DNA from: Nanobdellota archaeon
GTDB lineage: Archaea; Nanobdellota; Nanobdellia; Woesearchaeales; GCA-2686295
Reading direction: 5' to 3'
NCBI GenBank assembly: GCA_018817005.1
Contig: JAHIUF010000015.1
Coordinates: forward strand, 1-63,312
DNA: 63,312 nucleotides
The notes under the pieces are model-generated. The model worked only from the letters and a program-made list of their open reading frames with translations, was not told where the DNA came from and made no database searches. This document shows positions 58,322 to 63,312 of the stretch, piece after piece (positions within the stretch are counted from its first letter, which is position 1; each line of letters starts with the position of its first letter). Position numbers and translations under genes: made by a program.

Positions 58322-58340
58322 CTAGTTTAGATGAAACTAG
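58322..58340. repeat. Small perfect hairpin
   Basis: CTAGTTT-AGATG-AAACTAG, between the ZIP gene's end and the 57447-58235 gene; may form part of a terminator region. Confidence 0.45.
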
Positions 58341-58387
58341 CTTCTTTTATTGTTTTTTGAGCTAACTCCAATAAAAATTAGAAACTG

Positions 58388-58412
58388 AGTTTAATGTTTT
58401 CTACATTAAACT
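58388..58412 (-). terminator. Hairpin at the 3' end of the DtxR-ZIP operon
   Basis: Perfect 10-bp stem AGTTTAATGT/ACATTAAACT with loop TTTCT, 5 bp past the ZIP stop codon. Archaeal termination normally uses T-runs, so this could also protect the 3' end. Confidence 0.55.
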
Positions 58413-58416
58413 GTTT

Positions 58417-59166
58417 TCAAAGAAAAACTAAACTCAATGCCATCATAGCCATACCCAAAAAAATTCCTGCAATGGTTATGTGATTATTTTTTTGCTTATA
58501 AGCATAAGGTAATAATTCATCAAAACTTATGAACACCATTATACCAGCAGTAGCTGCAAGAATAACATTTAACAACGTATTGGTTAAAAAATTCCTTAAA
58601 AAAAGAAAAGCAATAATTGCACCTAAAGGCTCTGCTAAACCTGAAAGAAAAGAATACCAAAAAGCTTTAATCTTGCTATTGGTCGCATAGTATATGGGCA
58701 TTGCGATAGCAATACCTTCAGGAATATTGTGCAAAGCAATTCCTAAAGCAACTATTATTCCTAATTTAAAGTTCACCATTGAAGAAAAAAAGACAGTAAT
58801 TCCTTCTGGAAAATTATGTATTGCGATTCCTAGTGCAACTATAAGTCCACATCTTTTAAGACCATGTTTATCTTTTAGATTTAGACTACAAGCATTTTCC
58901 GCTTCATAAGAATGAGGTATAAACACATCTATAACATAAATCAGTAGAATTCCTGCAAAAAATGATATAATTGCATAAAGATATCCTATATTAGAAATAC
59001 TTTCATTTAGTAACTCTGTAAGCGAAATAAAAATCATAACTCCTGCCGCAAAACCCATCGCTATACTAAGAAAGCAATCATTTCGTTTTTTGATAAAAAA
59101 AATTATCAAACTACCTAAAACTGTTGATAATCCGGCAAGAGTGGTTAGTATTAAAGCATTAATCAT
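58417..59166 (-). CDS. ZIP family divalent metal transporter
   Basis: A 249-residue protein with eight spans and the ZIP metal motifs HNFPEG and HNIPEG in spans IV and V, plus a central His/Cys loop (PHSYEAENACS). Family members import Zn2+, Fe2+ or Mn2+. It begins 2 bp after the DtxR-type regulator's stop, forming one operon. Confidence 0.92.
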   Translation of the reverse strand: MINALILTTLAGLSTVLGSLIIFFIKKRNDCFLSIAMGFAAGVMIFISLTELLNESISNIGYLYAIISFFAGILLIYVIDVFIPHSYEAENACSLNLKDKHGLKRCGLIVALGIAIHNFPEGITVFFSSMVNFKLGIIVALGIALHNIPEGIAIAMPIYYATNSKIKAFWYSFLSGLAEPLGAIIAFLFLRNFLTNTLLNVILAATAGIMVFISFDELLPYAYKQKNNHITIAGIFLGMAMMALSLVFL

Positions 59167-59168
59167 TT

Positions 59169-59579
59169 TTATATTTGAGATATTTTTTTTCTATAAGGAG
59201 ACATTTGAGGGTTATTTAAAAACAAGTTTAATTTTTTTATTACTTTGTCTGAAAACGCATGTTCTAAAATGTGTGCTTCTTTATGTATATCTGCAACATC
59301 TAATTCTAAAATATTTCTAAGAAAAACTTCTATGATTCGATGATTATGTATGAGTTTTTTTGCATAAGTTAATCCTTTTTTTGTAAAAAAAATTTTAGAA
59401 TAAGGTTCACTCTTCAAATAATTCAAATTCGTTAATTTTTTAATCATTGAAGAAACACTTGGTTTAGATATTTTTAATTCAGAGGCAATTTCTACCGACC
59501 TGATTCCTTTCAATTTATCTTGTTGTTTTTCGTAGAAACGATAAATTGTTATCAAATAATTCTCCATTGAAATATCCAT
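59169..59579 (-). CDS. DtxR/MntR family metal-dependent repressor
   Basis: A 136-residue protein: winged helix (about 5-65, with GIRSVEIASELKISKPSVSS and a KGLTYAKKL wing end) and the metal-binding dimerisation domain (HNHRIIEVFLRNIL, then IHKEAHILEHAFSD, typical E-A-x-x-x-E/H ligands). No SH3 extension. It should repress the ZIP transporter when metal is plentiful, with its operator at 59623-59638. Leaderless start after TATA AAATTTAAATAGG. Confidence 0.9.
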   Translation of the reverse strand: MDISMENYLITIYRFYEKQQDKLKGIRSVEIASELKISKPSVSSMIKKLTNLNYLKSEPYSKIFFTKKGLTYAKKLIHNHRIIEVFLRNILELDVADIHKEAHILEHAFSDKVIKKLNLFLNNPQMSPYRKKISQI

Positions 59580-59622
59580 TTTAATTCAGTTAAAGACAAC
59601 TCCTATTTAAATTTTTTGAAAA

Positions 59623-59638
59623 GTTAGGCTTGTCTAAC
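59623..59638. promoter_or_regulatory. DtxR-type operator of the metal uptake operon
   Basis: GTTAG-GCTTGT-CTAAC, resembling the DtxR/MntR consensus half-sites TTAGG and CTAA. It lies just upstream of the BRE/TATA of the DtxR-ZIP operon and about 50 bp before the divergent peptidase start. Confidence 0.65.
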
Positions 59639-59689
59639 ACACGTTACTTTCCAATAATTTTATATACTATCACTTTCAAAAAAACAATT

Positions 59690-61168
59690 ATGAAAGAAGC
59701 ATTAAAACTAATACAAGAAATCCAAAAAGAGGTTTTTCTCTTGCACGGAGTCATTGCACTTCTTGATTGGGATGAAAAAACGTATATGCCAAAAAAAGGC
59801 ATTGGTTCCAGATCAGAACAAGTTTCCATAATCAACTCGCTGGCTCATAAAAAAATTGTTTCAAACGAATTGTTTAAGACTTTGAAAAAATTATCAAAGA
59901 AAAAACTTTCAAAAAAAGATTCAATTATAGTAAAAAGACTTCTAAAAGATGTAATCGACGCAAGAAAACTTCCACAAAAATTTGTGGAAGAGCTTTCAAA
60001 AGAATCAATAATTACATCAGGTATTTGGCAAAAAGCAAGAAAAGAAAATGATTTCGAAATATTTAAACTCGCATTAAAAAAAATGATTAATCTTAAGCGA
60101 AAACAAGCAAAATACATTAATCCAAAAGCAGAAGCATACGATGTTTTGATTGATAATCATGAAGAAGGAATGACTGCAAAAAAACTCACAGAAATATTTA
60201 CACCTTTAAAAAAAGAACTTATCAAAATTTTAAAAGATATAAAAAAAACAAAACAGTATAAAGCACAAAAACATCATCACATAAAAATTTCTGAAGAAGA
60301 GCAAAAAAATCTTGTTAAATTATTTGTAGAAAAAATGAGTGTTTCTTGGGATGTATTATCACTAGACGCCTCAGCCCATCCTTTCACAACAAGAATCTCA
60401 GAATATGATGTTAGAATAACAACTCGTTTTCCAGATTTGATGGATGCATTTTTTTCAACAGTTCATGAGGCAGGGCACGCATTATACGAATTGAACCTAC
60501 CAAAAGAATATGCACCAACCGTAATATATGAAGCGCCATCAATGGGAATTCATGAATCACAATCCAGATTTTGGGAAAACATGATTTGCAGAAACAAAGT
60601 TTTCTGGAAGGGATACTTTAAAACATTCAATAAAACAGCAAAGCAAAAAGTAACATCTGAAGAATTCTATAACTGGATAAACCTTGTCAGACCATCTTAT
60701 ATCAGGGTTGATGCTGATGAAGTAACCTACTGTCTTCACATAATATTGCGATTCGAAATAGAAAGAGATCTTATTAATGGAAAATTATCAGTTGATAATG
60801 CAAGAGATGAGTGGAATAAAAAATTCAAAGAAATGTTTGGAATCACACCAAAATCCGACAATCAAGGAATATTGCAAGATATACATTGGTCAATGGGTGC
60901 TTTCGGCTACTTTCCATCATATGCTATTGGAACAATTTACTCAAGTCAAATAAGAGCAAAGCTAAAACAAGAAATTAAGGATTTTGATTCATTAGTTGAA
61001 AGACAAGAATTCAAGAAGATAATACTCTGGCTTGAAAAAAATATTCATTCAAAAGGAAGAACTATGCTTGCAGATGAAATAATAAAAAAATCCACTGGAA
61101 AAGGACTTGACCCAGAATCTTACATTAAATATTTAAAAGATAAATATTCAAAAATATATGGGTTTTAG
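59690..61168 (+). CDS. M32 family metallocarboxypeptidase
   Basis: A 492-residue zinc carboxypeptidase that removes C-terminal residues from peptides. The zinc motif H259-E-A-G-H263 and third ligand E289 in GIHESQSRFWEN are present, as are the family blocks DWDEKTYMPKKG near the N-terminus and VRPSYIRVDADEVTYCLHI, and the ending region HWSMGAFGYFPSYAIG. Length matches the family. ATG 59690 is chosen over an upstream codon because TTTTATATAC (about 59659-59668) is the likely TATA box. Convergent overlap of 4 bp with the radical SAM gene. Confidence 0.93.
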   Translation: MKEALKLIQEIQKEVFLLHGVIALLDWDEKTYMPKKGIGSRSEQVSIINSLAHKKIVSNELFKTLKKLSKKKLSKKDSIIVKRLLKDVIDARKLPQKFVEELSKESIITSGIWQKARKENDFEIFKLALKKMINLKRKQAKYINPKAEAYDVLIDNHEEGMTAKKLTEIFTPLKKELIKILKDIKKTKQYKAQKHHHIKISEEEQKNLVKLFVEKMSVSWDVLSLDASAHPFTTRISEYDVRITTRFPDLMDAFFSTVHEAGHALYELNLPKEYAPTVIYEAPSMGIHESQSRFWENMICRNKVFWKGYFKTFNKTAKQKVTSEEFYNWINLVRPSYIRVDADEVTYCLHIILRFEIERDLINGKLSVDNARDEWNKKFKEMFGITPKSDNQGILQDIHWSMGAFGYFPSYAIGTIYSSQIRAKLKQEIKDFDSLVERQEFKKIILWLEKNIHSKGRTMLADEIIKKSTGKGLDPESYIKYLKDKYSKIYGF

Positions 61169-62253
61169 GAAAAAGCAGTAAGCATTTTTTGTTTTTTACC
61201 ATCGACTTCTATGAATGGTTTTGCTCTGTTAATCCAAACACCAAAATTTTGAAGTTCTGAATACCTCTTTATTTTTCTGTTCGACTCAAGAATTCTTTTT
61301 GCAGAAATTGGACCAATGCCTGGAACTCTGATAAGATCATTAAAAGAAGCTTGATTTATATCTATTGGTTTATCAAAAAAATTCATTGCAAGTGATAGTT
61401 TTGGATCTTTGTTAGGAAGCATTCCATCATTCATTATCAACTCGAATTCTTCTAGTTTGAATTTATAATCTCTCATCAAAAAGTCTACGTTATAAAGATG
61501 ATTTTGTCTTGAAAAAGGTTCTTGTTTCTCATGTTCTAAGGGCGTTCCCTTTACTGGTCTGAAGGAAGAATAATAAACTCTTTTAAGAGAAAGCTTATCA
61601 TACTCCCATCTGGCCATTCGAAGAATCTCTTTGTCAGTTGCAAGATTATTAATCATCATTTGAGTTGTTTGTCCTGAACTAAGTTCAAGCCTTGATATCC
61701 ACGCCTGTCTTTTTAATATATCAATCTTATAATCTTTACAACTAGAAAGCTCTGATAAGATATTTTTGTTTGGTGCTTCAATATTGATGCTCATTCTAGT
61801 TGAAAACTTAGAAGCTTGTTTTATAAGTTCATAAGATGTTCCCGGTAAAACCTTAAAGTGAATATATCCATTAAAACCTTTTTTTTGTCTGATAATCTTT
61901 ACAGCCTCAATCATTCGCTTTGTTGCAGTATCTGGATCTTTTGACACCCCTGAACTCAAAAATAATCCATCCACAGAGAGATTTTTGTTCAAAAAATCAA
62001 ATACCTTCGCGAGTTCATCAGGTTCGTATCTGATTGCTTTCTTCTTACAGCCAGAAGCATTAGCACAATACTTACAATCAAATGAGCAAGTGTTATCCAT
62101 TAAGGTTTTAAATATTCGACAGGTTTTATGTTCTGCTTTTGCGTGATATATGCCTCCAAGTCCTGATTGAACTTTAACTTCACACATCTTTGGACCACAA
62201 CTATCATATTCTCCGGCAGAACCAAGAATTTTTGCTTTTTCAAATAAATCCAT
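61165..62253 (-). CDS. Radical SAM protein with C-terminal helix-hairpin-helix (DNA modification/repair family)
   Basis: A 362-residue enzyme with the 4Fe-4S motif C56-SFD-C60-KY-C63, a radical SAM barrel (GLFLSSGVSKDPDTATKRMI; INIEAPNKNILSEL), and a C-terminal HhH domain (FNDLIRVPGIGPISAKRILE) for DNA contact. This matches the putative DNA modification/repair radical SAM family that is often linked with a uracil-DNA glycosylase-like gene, which is not in this window. Substrate unproven. Confidence 0.9.
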   Translation of the reverse strand: MDLFEKAKILGSAGEYDSCGPKMCEVKVQSGLGGIYHAKAEHKTCRIFKTLMDNTCSFDCKYCANASGCKKKAIRYEPDELAKVFDFLNKNLSVDGLFLSSGVSKDPDTATKRMIEAVKIIRQKKGFNGYIHFKVLPGTSYELIKQASKFSTRMSINIEAPNKNILSELSSCKDYKIDILKRQAWISRLELSSGQTTQMMINNLATDKEILRMARWEYDKLSLKRVYYSSFRPVKGTPLEHEKQEPFSRQNHLYNVDFLMRDYKFKLEEFELIMNDGMLPNKDPKLSLAMNFFDKPIDINQASFNDLIRVPGIGPISAKRILESNRKIKRYSELQNFGVWINRAKPFIEVDGKKQKMLTAFS

Positions 62254-62310
62254 AGATTTATTTTATAAAAACAATTTATATATCCTGCGTGCGCATGTCC
62301 AGTGTTATTT

Positions 62311-63312
62311 CTATTTTATAATCTGCAAGTGTGGGTATGCAATTTCTACTTTCTTTGTTTTAGAAATTTTGTATAAGAATCCTGAGTTAATTTCTGATTT
62401 CATCATTTTTAAATTTCTGTAGTGCGCAAGATATCTAACATTAAGACCTACTGATGAATTCCTTAATTCTACACGAACAATAGGCTCTCTTTTCATATCT
62501 TTAAAGGCGTATTTTTTCGCACCTTCAATTCTTTTGGTTTCTTCTGTTACTTCACCTATTCTTTTAGCTATTACCTCTTTATCTTTTTCTGCTTCTGTTT
62601 CTTTATGTTGAAATTTAAGGATATCAAGAGTTTCTAATAAATGAGCTTTTTTTTCAGAATGATCGTATTTAGTTGCACCTATATATTTATTTACAACTTG
62701 AAAAGCCACGTCTTTTAAAATCATTATTGCTTCCTGCCAGTTACTTTCGTAAGTTATATCTACTGATAATTCGTCCCATAAGTACTCTCCGTTTTTAGTG
62801 TAATTAGTAACTGAACCAGTTAAGACCATCTCATTTGGTATGGTTATTATTTTTCCGCTGGGTTCATCTGTATTATCCAAAAGTCCATCCATAACTGTGT
62901 ACATCATTTGTATTTCAACAACATCGCCTCTTACATCACTTACTTTTATCCTGTCACCAATAGAATATGCCTTATTAAACATTAATGAAAGCCAACCTAC
63001 AAAATTTAATATTGGTTTTTGCAGTGCAAAAGTTATTCCAAAACCCACAAGCCCAACAGATGTAAGCCAAACCCCTAAATCTCCCACCATTACTGAAAGA
63101 ATTGCCATCAGTGCAAGTATCCAAATAGCATATTTCACTATTGACCTGGCAGTAACATATTCATTTTCTCTTCCAATCAATCGAGAATATTTTTCAATTG
63201 CAGAGCTTATTATTGATATTAATAATTTTGCAAGAATAATTATTAAGATTATCGTGATAAATTTTGGTATAACTGCAATTACAGATGAATTTACAAGCTC
63301 ATAGTTTTGTTG
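62311..63312 (-). CDS. MscS family mechanosensitive channel (5' end beyond the window)
   Basis: The frame stays open to the right edge, so the N-terminus is outside the window; at least 333 residues are visible. Three spans are seen (IPKFITIILIIILAKLLI; VKYAIWILALMAILSVM; LTSVGLVGFGITFALQKPIL, the Gly/Ala-rich TM3 pore helix), followed by the beta domain (YSIGDRIKVSDVRGDVVEI, ITIPNEMVLTGSVTNYT) and a C-terminal alpha/beta domain. The channel releases solutes under hypo-osmotic stress. A TTG at 63180 could serve as a start but would cut off the first span. Confidence 0.9.
   Translation of the reverse strand, partial: QQNYELVNSSVIAVIPKFITIILIIILAKLLISIISSAIEKYSRLIGRENEYVTARSIVKYAIWILALMAILSVMVGDLGVWLTSVGLVGFGITFALQKPILNFVGWLSLMFNKAYSIGDRIKVSDVRGDVVEIQMMYTVMDGLLDNTDEPSGKIITIPNEMVLTGSVTNYTKNGEYLWDELSVDITYESNWQEAIMILKDVAFQVVNKYIGATKYDHSEKKAHLLETLDILKFQHKETEAEKDKEVIAKRIGEVTEETKRIEGAKKYAFKDMKREPIVRVELRNSSVGLNVRYLAHYRNLKMMKSEINSGFLYKISKTKKVEIAYPHLQIIK

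Overview
The window is AT-rich (roughly 30% G+C by eye) archaeal chromosome, most likely from a DPANN lineage such as Woesearchaeota or Pacearchaeota. The evidence is archaeal information-processing and lipid genes (rpoL, a METTL5-like rRNA methylase, an archaeal-type MetRS, trans- and cis-prenyltransferases), spliced tRNAs, TATA promoters about 25-30 nt upstream of many leaderless starts, GGTGAT-type ribosome binding sites, and many lineage-specific coiled-coil and membrane proteins.

Layout. 1-8.1 kb: a methyltransferase, small membrane proteins and two pairs of related unknown proteins. 8.1-12.7 kb: a XerA recombinase with a dif-like palindrome, a PadR regulator and a three-gene unknown operon. 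12.8-20.4 kb: ordinary core genes (rRNA methylase, Na+/Ca2+ exchanger, RpoL, AMMECR1, prenyl synthases, transglutaminase, CBS-Zn protein), interrupted by a recent 128-bp duplication that fused a promoter and 28 codons onto the nucleotidyltransferase half of an HldE-like gene. 20.5-30.2 kb: a nucleotidyltransferase-HEPN fusion, two paralogous unknowns, and two very large secreted or membrane-anchored proteins. 30.3-30.4 kb: a 90-bp MITE with a perfect target-site duplication. 30.4-41 kb: MetRS, a probable vitamin-uptake pair (DUF4430 surface protein plus ECF S component) facing a regulator, a DegT-MarC-Zn-ribbon operon, and two intron-containing tRNA-Thr genes.

The most unusual region is 41.05-48.11 kb. 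It is a 7,047-bp integrated element bounded by a perfect 17-bp repeat of the 3' end of tRNA-Thr(GGT). It encodes a HUH rolling-circle Rep, a tyrosine integrase, a ribbon-helix-helix protein, a set of small membrane proteins plus a cysteine-rich spike-like protein, and several large hairpins. It looks like an undescribed archaeal provirus or plasmid of pleolipovirus size. Immediately to the right, further degenerate copies of the same tRNA end (48.17 and 57.33 kb) bracket an ion-homeostasis island: two P-type ATPases, a KefB-like antiporter, a CBS protein, and ArsR and Lrp regulators. This suggests the tRNA has been an integration hotspot more than once.

57.4-63.3 kb returns to housekeeping genes: an unknown Rossmann-like protein, a DtxR-ZIP metal uptake operon with a DtxR-type operator, an M32 carboxypeptidase, a radical SAM/HhH protein and an MscS channel that runs off the right edge.

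Functional calls rest on motifs read by eye. No database search was possible.
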